64,000 nucleotides of DNA from Streptococcus thoraltensis DSM 12221 (GTDB lineage Bacteria; Bacillota; Bacilli; Lactobacillales; Streptococcaceae), in the NCBI RefSeq assembly GCF_000380145.1, contig NZ_KB904598.1:129035-193034 (forward strand), given 5' to 3'. The notes below the pieces were generated by a model that was not told where the DNA came from, did no database searches, and worked only from the letters and a program-made list of their open reading frames with translations. The position numbers were made by a program, and so were the translations under genes. Shown piece after piece: positions 26,372 to 36,655 of the stretch (position 1 is its first letter; each line of letters starts with the position of its first letter).

Positions 26372-27919
26372 TTATTTATCATCTACTGGATATTTTGACA
26401 AATCAACATAATCCATATCTGACAATGGAACATTTTTAGCAATAGCCATCGCACGTTCTTTATCACGAGCCGCTTTCATCGTATGAATTTTTTCTTGAAT
26501 TTGAACCATCGTTTCTTTATCAAGTTTATAGAATTTCATCAAGAAAAGTGAGACCAGTAAGAAAACAGCTGGGATAATGGCAAATAAAATAATTGTCATC
26601 ATTTTCAACTCTGGTGTCAAAGGTGTTTCTGCCGTTGGATAATCTTTGGCAAAACCAATTGAAGTAAGAGCCCAACCCACAACCATCGGTGCAAAGGAAG
26701 ATGCCACTGAATCCGTTAATGAGAAAATGGTTCCAATCATACCTGAAACATACCGCCCTGAGACAGACGTTTCATAGTCTGAAATATCAGCTCCCATCGT
26801 CAAAACAAGACCTGACGGTGCTGATGAGAAATAACGCGCAAAGATATAGGCAATAACAAAAGCAATGCTATATGGTGTCCATTTTGTAAAACTCAAGCCA
26901 CCTTGTTCACCGAAGAAAAGAAGAGCTCCCATAGCCATCAAACCAACGATACCAATCTGCAGAGCTAAAATATAAGCACTTCGAAGCCCTCTTTTACGCG
27001 CCACACTGGCTGCAAAGGTTGTTACAAGTATATTTGGTATGACCATCATCGCTGAGATAGCACCAGATAGGGCATAGTTACCAAAAAGAATCCCAAAGAG
27101 CATGACAGTGACAACAGCATCACCAAACAATTGTGCACAGAATTTGACAAGAGCGGCAGACAAGGAAAGGACTTGCAAAGGTTTATTTCCTTTAATAACT
27201 TGCCAGTAATCTTTGAGTGATGTTTTCTTGTTTTTCTCACCACCTAGTCCAAAGTATTTAGAATTATCTTTTTTCCAAATACCAATAATGGCAAATACGG
27301 CAAGGACTGCTGAAATAAGGATAACCTCCCACATCAACTCAATAAAGAAACTTTCCGTAAAGCCGCCATGTTTTTTGACTAAATAACTAGAAACGACAAT
27401 CTGACTTCCTGAAAATAGAATAGCTGTCATGATACCATCAACAATGTTAAAGATAGGACGTTGCTTGGGATCATTAGTAAGAGCAGTTTGACCAGCTTTG
27501 GTAATGGTTTGTTGCATAGAATAACCAATTTTATGGATAATTAAAGCCACAATAAACAATGGCATAACCATTCCTTTACCAAAATGATGGATATTGAACA
27601 AGAATAGAAATGATAGAGCTGTAATCAAGTTACCTAAGACAAGAATAGGACGATATTTACCAAATTTAGTATTCGTCTTATCAATTAAGGCACCGATAGC
27701 TGGGTCAATAAACCCGTCAAAAATACGAATATAACCCATCAACTGACTAACAAAAATAGCCGCTAAACCAAGGACACCGGTAGAAAAATAAGCAACAAAA
27801 CTAAAGGCTACCAGATAAATATTGGTAGACGTATTATTTGCCGCAAATAAAATAATCTGCCACAGTTTCGCCCGATTGTAGGTAACATCTTCACTTCGAT
27901 CCTTTTTATGACTCATCAT
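26372..27919 (-). CDS. GPH-family sugar:cation symporter (glucuronide permease)
   Basis: 515 residues with about twelve hydrophobic segments. It resembles the glycoside-pentoside-hexuronide (MFS_2) family, including GFIDPAIGALIDKTNTKFGK between helices 2 and 3 and the long cytoplasmic C-terminal tail. It probably imports glucuronides with H+ or Na+. It is the first gene of its operon, behind a GntR- and CcpA-controlled promoter. AAGGAGG precedes two adjacent ATG codons at 27919 and 27916; either could be used. Confidence 0.88.
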   Translation of the reverse strand: MMSHKKDRSEDVTYNRAKLWQIILFAANNTSTNIYLVAFSFVAYFSTGVLGLAAIFVSQLMGYIRIFDGFIDPAIGALIDKTNTKFGKYRPILVLGNLITALSFLFLFNIHHFGKGMVMPLFIVALIIHKIGYSMQQTITKAGQTALTNDPKQRPIFNIVDGIMTAILFSGSQIVVSSYLVKKHGGFTESFFIELMWEVILISAVLAVFAIIGIWKKDNSKYFGLGGEKNKKTSLKDYWQVIKGNKPLQVLSLSAALVKFCAQLFGDAVVTVMLFGILFGNYALSGAISAMMVIPNILVTTFAASVARKRGLRSAYILALQIGIVGLMAMGALLFFGEQGGLSFTKWTPYSIAFVIAYIFARYFSSAPSGLVLTMGADISDYETSVSGRYVSGMIGTIFSLTDSVASSFAPMVVGWALTSIGFAKDYPTAETPLTPELKMMTIILFAIIPAVFLLVSLFLMKFYKLDKETMVQIQEKIHTMKAARDKERAMAIAKNVPLSDMDYVDLSKYPVDDK

Positions 27920-27944
27920 AAGTCGCCTCCTTGAAGCTTTCTTG

Positions 27945-27958
27945 TGAAAGCGTTTTTA
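27945..27958. promoter_or_regulatory. cre site (CcpA) in the permease leader
   Basis: TGAAAGCGTTTTTA matches the cre consensus with one mismatch. It lies between the promoter and the permease start. Confidence 0.65.
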
Positions 27959-27967
27959 TTTACCTAT

Positions 27968-27996
27968 ATTCTATTATTCATCAGATGATTTGTCAA
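27968..27996 (-). promoter_or_regulatory. Permease-kdgK-uidA-gntR promoter
   Basis: -35 TTGACA (27996-27991), 17-nt spacer, -10 TAGAAT (27973-27968). Confidence 0.85.
27978..27988. promoter_or_regulatory. GntR (UxuR-like) operator in the permease promoter
   Basis: TCATCAGATGA in the promoter spacer, identical in sequence and position to the kdgA operator. A related TCATCTGATAA at 28053-28063, 65 bp further upstream, could be an auxiliary site. Confidence 0.78.
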
Positions 27997-28022
27997 CATA
28001 TTTTTTGTTTAAAGTGAAAAAA

Positions 28023-28048
28023 AGAGTGTTTTTTAGCAAAAACACTCT
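28023..28048 (-). terminator. Terminator after the DUF1934 gene
   Basis: AGAGTGTTTTT and AAAAACACTCT arms around a 4-nt loop, with a T-run on the minus strand. Confidence 0.85.
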
Positions 28049-28096
28049 AAATTCATCTGATAATTATTATTTAAGATTACTTTTATAGACTATCCT

Positions 28097-28492
28097 TTAT
28101 TTCGCTTCCCAGCGTAAACGCATCTGATAGTCTGCCAAGGCTTCTTCTGCTTCAGGATGGGGTAACAGTTGGTAATGAAGTATTAACTCCTGAGCAGATT
28201 GATTCAGTTCAAATTGTGTGGTTTTAGTAACCAAACGCTGCAATCCTAACGGAGACGGGATTTGGGCTGCCGCAAAATTTCCATTTTCAAATTTCATAAT
28301 GCTCTGAGGCTTGCTAAAACGAGTAACCATCAACTCTTCTTCGTTAAACTTAAGAACCACCCGCTCTTTTTCCGAATTAGTATAAATGAGATAAGAAAAC
28401 TCACCTTTTTCCTTATACTCCCCATCTGCTTCCTCATGAACCATATCAAGGTCATGATCCATCATAATTTTGTTATCAATGATAATTTTCAT
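28097..28492 (-). CDS. DUF1934 family protein
   Basis: 131 residues from ATG 28492 (MKIIIDNKIMM), preceded by AAGGAA at 8 nt. The in-frame TTG at 28507 overlaps that ribosome site and is rejected. It is a small acidic beta-barrel-like protein of the YwiB/DUF1934 family, calycin-like by family knowledge, with no known reaction. It is monocistronic, divergent from the HD-domain gene, and ends in its own terminator. Confidence 0.75.
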   Translation of the reverse strand: MKIIIDNKIMMDHDLDMVHEEADGEYKEKGEFSYLIYTNSEKERVVLKFNEEELMVTRFSKPQSIMKFENGNFAAAQIPSPLGLQRLVTKTTQFELNQSAQELILHYQLLPHPEAEEALADYQMRLRWEAK

Positions 28493-28593
28493 AAAAGCTT
28501 CCTTCAATTTAGTCTTTACATTGTACCAATTTATGAGGATTCCAGCAATTTTTGCTATAATAAAATCAACTTATGCCATTGAAAGGATATGCT

Positions 28594-29895
28594 ATGAAAG
28601 AAAAAGTTTTCCGCGATCCCATCCACAATTACATCCATGTGAAAGAGCCTATCATTGCACAATTAATCGATTCCAAAGAATTCCAACGCCTGCGTCGTAT
28701 TAAACAAGTCCCTACAACTTCTTATACTTTTCACGGAGCCGAGCACAACCGCTTCTCCCACTGTCTTGGTGTTTATGATATTGCCCGTCGTGTAACAGAG
28801 ATTTTCGAACAACAATACGCTGATAAATGGAATCCCGAAGAATCTCTCATTACAATGGTAGCAGGCTTGCTTCATGACATTGGACACGGTGCCTATTCCC
28901 ATACCTTCGAGTTACTCTTTGAGACAGACCACGAAGCCTACACACAGGAAATAATTACCAATCCAGAAACCGAAGTCAACGCTATCCTGCGTCAAGTATC
29001 GCCTGATTTCCCAGAAAAAGTCGCCAGTGTCATTGACCATACCTATGCTAACAAACAGGTTGTTCAACTCATTTCCAGCCAAATCGACTGTGACCGCATG
29101 GACTACTTACTTCGTGACTCCTACTACACTGGCACTTCCTACGGACAGTTTGATTTAACAAGGATTTTACGCGTTATTCAACCTGTTGAAAATGGTATTG
29201 CTTTTGCTAAAAACGGCATGCACGCTGTTGAAGACTACCTAATTGGTCGCTATCAGATGTATATGCAAGTTTATTTCCATCCAGCTAGCCGCGCGATGGA
29301 AGTTCTCTTACAAAATCTTTTAAAACGTGCTAAATTTCTTTATCAAAATCATCCACAATACTTTCAACAGACATCTCCAAATCTCATCCCATTCTTCGAA
29401 AAAAATCCCAGTCTAGCAAACTACCTAGCTCTAGACGATGGTGTCATGAATACCTATTTTCAAAGCTGGATAACTAGTGAAGACAGCATTCTAAAAGACT
29501 TGGCTAGCCGATTCATCAATCGCAAGCTCTTAACTTCAATTAGTTTTGATGAGGAAAATGCGTCGCAGTTAAATGACATGATAAAATTAGTGAGGCAGAC
29601 CGGATTTGATCCTGATTACTACACAGGCATTCACATCAATCTAGACTTGCCTTACGATGTCTATAAACCTAAAAGCAACAAACCACGTACACAGATAGAT
29701 ATCGCTGAAAAAGATGGAAGCAAAGAAGAGTTATCAGCCTTATCACCACTAGTAGCATCTTTATCGGGTAATATCCATGGTGACCGACGATTTTACTTTC
29801 CAAAAGAAATGTTACAAACAGATGATTTATTCACACAAGACAAGGTAAATTTCCAAAAATTTATCTCTAATGGCCACCTGACCAGCACCCCATAA
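28594..29895 (+). CDS. HD-domain phosphohydrolase (YwfO/dGTPase-like)
   Basis: 433 residues from ATG 28594, chosen for AAAGGA six nt upstream. The N-terminus VFRDPIHNYIHV is typical of this family. HD metal residues are seen as RFSHCLGVYDIARR, LLHDIGHGAYSHTFE and QIDCDRMDYLLRDS. It is related to deoxynucleoside triphosphate triphosphohydrolases and to B. subtilis YwfO. It is expected to be cytosolic with nucleotide substrates; the exact one is not determinable. Confidence 0.85.
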   Translation: MKEKVFRDPIHNYIHVKEPIIAQLIDSKEFQRLRRIKQVPTTSYTFHGAEHNRFSHCLGVYDIARRVTEIFEQQYADKWNPEESLITMVAGLLHDIGHGAYSHTFELLFETDHEAYTQEIITNPETEVNAILRQVSPDFPEKVASVIDHTYANKQVVQLISSQIDCDRMDYLLRDSYYTGTSYGQFDLTRILRVIQPVENGIAFAKNGMHAVEDYLIGRYQMYMQVYFHPASRAMEVLLQNLLKRAKFLYQNHPQYFQQTSPNLIPFFEKNPSLANYLALDDGVMNTYFQSWITSEDSILKDLASRFINRKLLTSISFDEENASQLNDMIKLVRQTGFDPDYYTGIHINLDLPYDVYKPKSNKPRTQIDIAEKDGSKEELSALSPLVASLSGNIHGDRRFYFPKEMLQTDDLFTQDKVNFQKFISNGHLTSTP

Positions 29896-29974
29896 TCTAA
29901 GCTCTGCCATGACAAAATGGCAGTTTTTTAGTAAACTAGATAGGAAGCACTTTTTACGGAAAAAGGAGACGACT

Positions 29975-30784
29975 ATGTCTATCAAACTTGTTGCCATTGA
30001 CATCGATGGCACTTTATTAAATGAAAACAGAGAAATCACACCCGAAGTTTTTGCTGCCATTCAGGATGCTAAAGCAGCTGGTGTTAAAATTATCATCACA
30101 ACAGGACGTCCTATTGCAGGTGTTACAACAATGCTTGATGAACTCAATCTGCGTGACAAAGGTGATTATGTCATTACCTTCAATGGCGGACTGGTTCAAG
30201 AAACAGATACAGGTTCTGATATTGTCAAGGTTCCTCTTTCATATGAAGAGTACCTTGACATCGAGCTAATGGCGAGAAAACTCGGTGTTCATATGCACGC
30301 CATTACAAAAGACGGCATTTATACAGCCAACCGCGATATTGGAAAATACACTATCCACGAAGCAACCTTGGTGGATATGCCTGTTTATTACCGCACACCA
30401 GAGGAAATGGCAAATAAAGAAATCGTTAAAATCATGTTTATCGATGAGCCAGAGGTTCTTGACGCAGCGATTGCTAACATCCCAGAAGATTTTGCAAATC
30501 GCTTCATGTTGGTTAAGTCCAAACCATTCTACCTTGAAGTTGTCGATAAAGGTGTCAGCAAAGGCAATGCTATCAAAGCACTTGCTAAACAACTTGGAAT
30601 TTCTATGGAAGAGACTATGGCTATTGGTGATGAGGAAAATGACCGCGCCATGCTTGAAGTTGTCGGAACGCCAGTTGTGATGGAAAACGGTGTGCCAGAA
30701 CTCAAAAAAATCGCTAAGTACATTACCAAATCAAATGAAGAATCTGGCGTCGCACATGCTATTAGAGAGTGGGTATTAAACTAA
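29975..30784 (+). CDS. Cof-type HAD sugar-phosphatase (YidA-like)
   Basis: 269 residues from ATG 29975 behind AAAGGAG. HAD motifs: IDIDGTLL (residues 8-15), ITTGRP (motif II), the lysine of SKGNAIKALAKQLG (motif III), and AIGDEENDRAML (motif IV). A C2B cap sits in the middle. It is a cytosolic phosphatase of sugar phosphates. Its stop overlaps the next start by 1 nt (TAATG), so it is translationally coupled to the cross-bridge genes. Confidence 0.87.
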   Translation: MSIKLVAIDIDGTLLNENREITPEVFAAIQDAKAAGVKIIITTGRPIAGVTTMLDELNLRDKGDYVITFNGGLVQETDTGSDIVKVPLSYEEYLDIELMARKLGVHMHAITKDGIYTANRDIGKYTIHEATLVDMPVYYRTPEEMANKEIVKIMFIDEPEVLDAAIANIPEDFANRFMLVKSKPFYLEVVDKGVSKGNAIKALAKQLGISMEETMAIGDEENDRAMLEVVGTPVVMENGVPELKKIAKYITKSNEESGVAHAIREWVLN

Positions 30785-32004
30785 TGACATATTCTGTAAA
30801 AATCGGTATTTCTGCTGAAGAACACGATCAGTTTGTAATCAATCATCCACTGACTAATATACTACAATCTAGTTCCTGGGCTAATATTAAAGATACTTGG
30901 GGAAATGATCGTATCGGTTTCTACGAAAATGATCAATTAGTTGCAGTCGCTTCTGTACTAGTCCAACCACTTCCTTTTGGATTTACAATGATTTACAGCC
31001 CTCGTGGGCCTATTATGGATTATAGCAATAAAGAATTATTGGCATTTGTTGTTGAAAACTTAAAGAAATACGGTAAAAAGAAAAAAGCCGTCTTTATCAA
31101 ATGCGATCCTTTCATTCTTTTAGCCGATCATAAAGTCGATGAAGAATCAAACGAGAAATCATTCGGTCATGAGGTTATCAAAAATTTAACCGATGTCGGC
31201 GCTTATTGGACAGGTCGAACTGCAGATTTGGCGCAAAATATCCAGCCTCGTTTTCAAGCTAATATTTATTCGGAAGGATTCTCAGAGTCTGCTTTGCCTA
31301 AAAAAATCCGTCAGAACATTCGATCATCACGAAATAAAGGAGTCGAGATCATTTTTGGCGGCATGGACTTAGTTGATGATTTTGCCAAATTAATGAAAAA
31401 GACCGAAGAGCGTAAACATATTCACCTACGTGGGAAAGATTATTACGAAAAATTGCTAAAAACATATGGCGACAATGCTTATATTACCATGGCTAGGTTA
31501 AATCTTAACGAAAGATTAGAACAAGCACAGACAGCACTAAATAACGCTCTAAAACTCCAGAAAACCTTTACAGAAGAAACGCGCCAAAGCAAAGTAAAAG
31601 CAACAGAAAACGAAATTAAACGTCACCAAAAAGATATAGCATTCTTTACAGAAAAACTTGAAAAAGAACAGGATATTGTCCCACTGGCAGCAACATTATC
31701 CTTAAACTTTGGAGACACTTCAGAAAACATTTATGCCGGCATGGATGAAGATTATAAACAGTATAACGCTCCTCTTATCACCTGGTTTGAAACAGCACAA
31801 CACGCCTTTGAAAAAGGAGCCAAGTGGCAAAACATGGGAGGTATTGAAAACCAGTTAGATGGTGGGCTGTATCAATTTAAATCAAAATTCAATCCGATGA
31901 TTGAAGAATTCATCGGCGAATTTAACATACCCGTTAACCCACTTCTTTATCACCTATCCAATACCGCTTATACTTTACGAAAAAAATTAAGGAGCAAACA
32001 TTAA
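30784..32004 (+). CDS. Peptidoglycan cross-bridge aminoacyltransferase, FemABX/MurM-like (first)
   Basis: 406 residues starting at the ATG that overlaps the previous stop. It has two GNAT-like halves with a basic RSSRNKGVEI stretch between them. A long charged coiled-coil arm spans about residues 235-300 (RLEQAQTALNNALKLQK onward), as in FemA/FemX proteins. By family knowledge it transfers an amino acid, alanine or serine in streptococci, from aminoacyl-tRNA to the lysine of lipid II at the inner face of the membrane. It precedes a second paralogue by 1 nt. The order corresponds to MurM/FibA followed by MurN/FibB. Confidence 0.85.
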   Translation: MTYSVKIGISAEEHDQFVINHPLTNILQSSSWANIKDTWGNDRIGFYENDQLVAVASVLVQPLPFGFTMIYSPRGPIMDYSNKELLAFVVENLKKYGKKKKAVFIKCDPFILLADHKVDEESNEKSFGHEVIKNLTDVGAYWTGRTADLAQNIQPRFQANIYSEGFSESALPKKIRQNIRSSRNKGVEIIFGGMDLVDDFAKLMKKTEERKHIHLRGKDYYEKLLKTYGDNAYITMARLNLNERLEQAQTALNNALKLQKTFTEETRQSKVKATENEIKRHQKDIAFFTEKLEKEQDIVPLAATLSLNFGDTSENIYAGMDEDYKQYNAPLITWFETAQHAFEKGAKWQNMGGIENQLDGGLYQFKSKFNPMIEEFIGEFNIPVNPLLYHLSNTAYTLRKKLRSKH

Positions 32005-32005
32005 A

Positions 32006-33238
32006 ATGCCTGTTAAAGCATTAACCTGGGACGTATTTGATCATTTTGTCAATCACGCAAAACATCGAAGTTTCGAACAATCTTCTGAGATGGGCTATCT
32101 CCTCGAAAAAAGAGGCTATCAAGTTTCTCCTATTGGTTATGTCGATCATAATGATCTTGTTCAAGTTGCAGCGATTTTATACAGCACACCTGTAGCTGGT
32201 GGCCTTTACTCAGAAATCCACTACGGACCAGTCTTTGATGACAGCAAATACCTTCGCCCCTTCCTTGAAGGCTTAAAAGAATTTGCAAAACATAATAATA
32301 CCATCGAGCTTGCTGTAAAACCTTATGACAGTTATCAAAATTATGACGATAACGGTAATGAAACATCACCTCAAAATCAAGAATTACTTGATATTTTTGA
32401 GAAAGCTGGCTACCAATTTCAAGGATTAACAAGTGGTTTCAAAAGTAGCGACTGGCATTATGTAAAACCACTAGCATCAGTTGACTCGTCTAAACTTTTG
32501 AACAGCTTTAGCAAAAAAGGAAAGGCACTTGTCAAAAAAGCTAATACCTTTGGCATTAATATTCGTCAACTCAAACGGGACGAATTGAATCTTTTCAAAG
32601 AAGTCACTTCTTCAACGTCTGACCGTCGTGATTACGATGACAAACCCCTTGAATACTATGAATTCCTATATGACGGATTTAAAGATAAAGCTAAATTCCT
32701 TGTTGCCAGCTTAAACTTCCAAGATTATCTCAACCATCTAATCACAGACCAGGATAAATTAAAAGCAAAAATCACTAAACTTGAAAACGACCTAGCAAAA
32801 AATCCAAATTCAGAGAAAAAACGCAACCAACATCGCGAATTTTGCAGTCAATCAGAAACATTTGATACTCGAAAAGCTGAAGCTAAGGACTTTATTGCAA
32901 AATATGGTGACAAGGAAGTTATCTTAGCTGGTAGTCTCTTTATCCAAATGCCACAAGAAACAACCTACTTCTTTAGCGGGTCGTACCCCGAATTCAATAA
33001 ATTCTACGCCCCTGCTCTCCTTCAAGAATATATCATGAAAGATAGCATTGAAAAAGGTATCCTAAACTATAATCTTTTAGGCGTTGAGGGGACTTTTGAT
33101 GGTAGTGATGGCATTCTGCGTTTTAAACAGAATTTCAACGGTTATATTGAAAGAAGACCAGGTAGTTTCAACTATTATCCAAAACCACTCAAATATAAAT
33201 TCTATCAAGTCTTAAAAACAGTTCTCAGACGTAACTAG
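32006..33238 (+). CDS. Peptidoglycan cross-bridge aminoacyltransferase, FemABX/MurN-like (second)
   Basis: 410 residues, paralogous to the preceding gene. It has the same fold with a shorter coiled-coil arm (about residues 250-290, DKLKAKITKLENDLAKNPN). The SFSKKGKALVKKANTFGI-type region is matched. AAGGAG lies 13 nt before the ATG. It should add the second residue of the interpeptide bridge. Which of the two adds the first residue is taken from the usual gene order, not seen in the sequence. Confidence 0.85.
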   Translation: MPVKALTWDVFDHFVNHAKHRSFEQSSEMGYLLEKRGYQVSPIGYVDHNDLVQVAAILYSTPVAGGLYSEIHYGPVFDDSKYLRPFLEGLKEFAKHNNTIELAVKPYDSYQNYDDNGNETSPQNQELLDIFEKAGYQFQGLTSGFKSSDWHYVKPLASVDSSKLLNSFSKKGKALVKKANTFGINIRQLKRDELNLFKEVTSSTSDRRDYDDKPLEYYEFLYDGFKDKAKFLVASLNFQDYLNHLITDQDKLKAKITKLENDLAKNPNSEKKRNQHREFCSQSETFDTRKAEAKDFIAKYGDKEVILAGSLFIQMPQETTYFFSGSYPEFNKFYAPALLQEYIMKDSIEKGILNYNLLGVEGTFDGSDGILRFKQNFNGYIERRPGSFNYYPKPLKYKFYQVLKTVLRRN

Positions 33239-33266
33239 TAATGAGAACCACATACATACACGAAAA

Positions 33267-33355
33267 CACTCTCGATAAACTATGAATTGTATACCTACTC
33301 AGTAGTTTTTTATCCAACTTTTGAGAACACAGTTCAATAGTCAAGAGTGTTTTTG
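33267..33355 (+). terminator. Long-loop terminator after the murMN-like genes
   Basis: AAAACACTCT pairs with AGAGTGTTTT. Inner pairing between AACTATGAATTGT and ACAGTTCAATAGT extends the stem, and T residues follow. Confidence 0.6.
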
Positions 33356-33404
33356 GTATACTCAAAAACAATTATCAAAATTCTTTCAAAGAATAATTCC
33401 AATG

Positions 33405-33508
33405 TAGTCAAATGAATTAACTTTCAAACAAGAAACTGAGACACGGACAGCACTTGAGTACGACGAGTCGAAAGTAACGATGTATCAAAGTTAATTCAAA
33501 AGACTATA
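33405..33508 (+). repeat. Short-form RUP-like MITE
   Basis: 104 bp from TAGTCAAATGAATTAACTTT to AAGTTAATTCAAAAGACTA, with inverted-repeat ends and no BOX-like insert. The size and ends fit the pneumococcal RUP class by resemblance. TA lies at the right end, as expected of an IS630-type target. Confidence 0.65.
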
Positions 33509-33642
33509 TTAACCAAAAATAAATCCTAGTTCAACTGCTACGAACAATTGATTTTATACTTAATGAAAAACAAAATGAGACTAGGTAGCGGCGATGCCGA
33601 TAGAACTGAAATTCAACAAGAGCTGAATATGATTTTTAAAAA

Positions 33643-33707
33643 ATATAACAAAATGAAATAAAAACAGTACACTTGTGATATCATGTTTTTATTTCATTTT
33701 GTTATAT
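33643..33707. repeat. Perfect 24-bp inverted repeat
   Basis: Arms at 33643-33666 and 33684-33707 are exact complements (ATATAACAAAATGAAATA at the left end) around a 17-nt loop. The right arm runs into the transposase fragment. Confidence 0.75.
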
Positions 33708-33829
33708 CTCCTCCAAACTACTTCTCTATATTGATTATAGATGATTTTTCGTCTATACTTAGGGGTAAACACAATGTGATATTTACACATCCATTTTGTG
33801 TGCGATAAACTATGTGCCTTTTATGCCAT
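33701..33829 (-). pseudogene. IS200/IS605-type tnpA remnant
   Basis: On the minus strand ATG 33829 is followed by GCA and a stop (TAA), then an open stretch encoding HSLSHTKWMCKYHIVF and TPKYRRKIIYNQYREV. This is the characteristic N-terminus of IS200-family Y1 transposases, including the start of the catalytic region. The frame is then lost at the 24-bp inverted repeat, so HUH and the catalytic Tyr are gone. A hairpin GTCTCGC/GCGAGAC at 33939-33962 fits the structured left end of such elements. It is clearly inactive. Confidence 0.8.
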
Positions 33830-33985
33830 ATTATTATCTCCTTTCACTGTACAGTAGGCTTGAACTCCTTTATTGTATCGCGTTTGGAGATTTTTTGTAT
33901 AACATTCAATGCGCACCCGCATAGCGAGTGGTTTATTTGTCTCGCACCTATCGGAGCGAGACTGGGCTTAAAGCCACATAAGAAA

Positions 33986-34009
33986 ACAACTCAACCAAGG
34001 TTGAGTTGT
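33986..34009 (-). terminator. tpiA terminator
   Basis: ACAACTCAACC and GGTTGAGTTGT pair perfectly with a 2-nt centre. GTTTTC follows on the minus strand. Confidence 0.8.
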
Positions 34010-34025
34010 AATCATGTTTATTAAC

Positions 34026-34925
<900 letters not shown>

Positions 34926-34932
34926 CTAATCT

Positions 34933-35037
34933 TTAGTTTGTTTCGCTAGCTAATGTTGTATTTCCTAGATTTATTGACTGATTTTGAGCTGTAGTAACCT
35001 CTTCAGCACTTACTTGATTAACAGCCTGAGTCACCTG
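34933..35037 (-). pseudogene. Possible fragment of a secreted/surface protein gene
   Basis: 34 codons bounded by TGA upstream and TAA downstream, without a start. The reading QVTQAVNQVSAEEVTTAQNQ has the composition of the region following a streptococcal signal peptide. Evidence is composition only. Confidence 0.3.
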
Positions 35038-35245
35038 TCATGAAGAACGGTAACAGTGATAAGATTGTCTGTTCCCCAACTTAGGATGATTAATTGGTAG
35101 TAGACTAGTAGACTTCTCCGTTCGTTGAATAGTGCTATCTATGCGACTACTCTTGTGAGCATAGGTTCATTAATTTTCTGTCCAACTTTTTGGGGTCAGT
35201 ACAGAACTGGTGCTTTTCTTATTTATGTGGCTTAAAGCAATATAA

Positions 35246-35274
35246 ATAAAAAAGCACTTCCCAGAGGAAGTGCT
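35246..35274 (-). terminator. tuf terminator
   Basis: AGCACTTCC and GGAAGTGCT arms around CAGA, with six T on the minus strand. Confidence 0.88.
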
Positions 35275-35329
35275 CAATTAGAAGTTGTCTGACTCTAATT
35301 GTTATTTTGGGAAAACTTAATTGTAAAAA

Positions 35330-36526
35330 TTAAGCTTCGATTTCTGAAACGATACCTGAACCAACAGTACGTCCACCTTCACGGATAGAGAAAGTAGTAC
35401 CTTGTTCAACGGCGATTGGGTGGATCAACTCAACTTCGATAGTTACGTTATCACCAGGCATTACCATTTCAGTACCTTCTGGCAATTTGATTGAACCAGT
35501 TACGTCAGTTGTACGGAAGTAGAACTGTGGACGGTAGTTGTCAAAGAATGGAGTATGACGTCCACCTTCTTCTTTAGAAAGAACGTAAACTTCACCTTTG
35601 AATTTAGTGTGTGGGTTGATTGAACCTGGTTTAGCAAGAACTTGACCACGTTCGATTTCATCACGTTGAACACCACGAAGAAGGACACCAACGTTATCTC
35701 CAGCAAGACCTTCGTCAAGTTGTTTACGGAACATTTCAACACCAGTAACAACTGCTTTAGTGATTTCGTCTTTGATACCAACGATTTCAACTTCGTCGTT
35801 AACTTTAACAGTACCACGGTCGATACGTCCTGAAGCAACAGTACCACGTCCAGTGATTGAGAATACATCCTCAACTGGAAGAAGCAATGGTTTGTCAGTA
35901 TCGCGTTCTGGTTCTGGAATGTATGAGTCAACGATTGACATCAATTCCATGATAACATCTTCTTGAGCTGTATCACCTTCAAGCGCTTTAAGAGCTGAAC
36001 CTTGAACTACTGGAAGATCGTCACCTGGGAAATCGTATTCTGAAAGAAGGTCACGGATTTCCATTTCAACCAATTCAAGCAATTCTTCATCATCAACAAG
36101 GTCAACTTTGTTCATGAAGACGATAAGGTTTTTAACACCAACCTGACGTGAAAGAAGGATGTGCTCACGAGTTTGTGGCATTGGTCCGTCTGTTGAAGCT
36201 ACTACAAGGATAGCTCCATCCATTTGAGCGGCACCAGTGATCATGTTTTTAACGTAGTCCGCGTGACCTGGAGCGTCGATGTGAGCATAGTGACGAGCTT
36301 CAGTTTCATACTCAACGTGTGCAGTGTTGATTGTAATTCCGCGTTCGCGTTCTTCTGGAGCAGCATCGATAGACGCATAGTCTTTTGGTTGGTTAACTGC
36401 TGAAGGCAAGCGACGTGCCAATACAGTTGTGATAGCTGCTGTCAAAGTAGTTTTACCGTGGTCAACGTGTCCAATTGTACCAATGTTAACGTGTGGTTTA
36501 CTACGATCGTATTTTTCTTTTGCCAT
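35330..36526 (-). CDS. tuf: Elongation factor Tu
   Basis: 398 residues from ATG 36526 ([27 protein letters not shown]). The upstream in-frame ATG is ignored, as the normal EF-Tu N-terminus starts here. G1 GHVDHGKT, G2 RGITI, G3 DAPGHADY, G4 NKVD and G5 SALK are all present. It delivers aminoacyl-tRNA to the ribosome. It stands alone between ftsW/sigma and tpiA, not in the str operon, as is usual in streptococci. It has its own promoter and terminator. Confidence 0.98.
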   Translation of the reverse strand: MAKEKYDRSKPHVNIGTIGHVDHGKTTLTAAITTVLARRLPSAVNQPKDYASIDAAPEERERGITINTAHVEYETEARHYAHIDAPGHADYVKNMITGAAQMDGAILVVASTDGPMPQTREHILLSRQVGVKNLIVFMNKVDLVDDEELLELVEMEIRDLLSEYDFPGDDLPVVQGSALKALEGDTAQEDVIMELMSIVDSYIPEPERDTDKPLLLPVEDVFSITGRGTVASGRIDRGTVKVNDEVEIVGIKDEITKAVVTGVEMFRKQLDEGLAGDNVGVLLRGVQRDEIERGQVLAKPGSINPHTKFKGEVYVLSKEEGGRHTPFFDNYRPQFYFRTTDVTGSIKLPEGTEMVMPGDNVTIEVELIHPIAVEQGTTFSIREGGRTVGSGIVSEIEA

Positions 36527-36598
36527 TTTAGGAAAAGCCTCCAATAAAATATATTTTATAGATAGACAGTAGGCAATACGGTCTAACTTTACCCTTTT

Positions 36599-36626
36599 AT
36601 TCTATCAGAATGTCATAGAATTGCAA
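36599..36626 (-). promoter_or_regulatory. tuf promoter
   Basis: -35 TTGCAA (36626-36621), 16-nt spacer, -10 TAGAAT (36604-36599). Confidence 0.65.
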
Positions 36627-36655
36627 GTGTTTTATACGCTTTTCAGTATTTTCAT

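Larger units (their letters stand above)
33239..34025. other. Intergenic stretch with terminator, RUP-like element and IS200 relic
   Basis: This stretch holds a long imperfect hairpin ending the murMN-like operon (33267-33355), a short-form RUP-like element (33405-33508), a degenerate BOX-like element (about 33556-33640), a perfect 24-bp inverted repeat (33643-33707), an IS200-type tnpA fragment (33701-33829) and the tpiA terminator (33986-34009). No intact gene is present. Confidence 0.65.

Noticed and set aside
33405..33508. Repeats as part of a CRISPR array
   Set aside because: Copies are dispersed over tens of kilobases, vary in length, and have inverted ends rather than regular short direct repeats with spacers.
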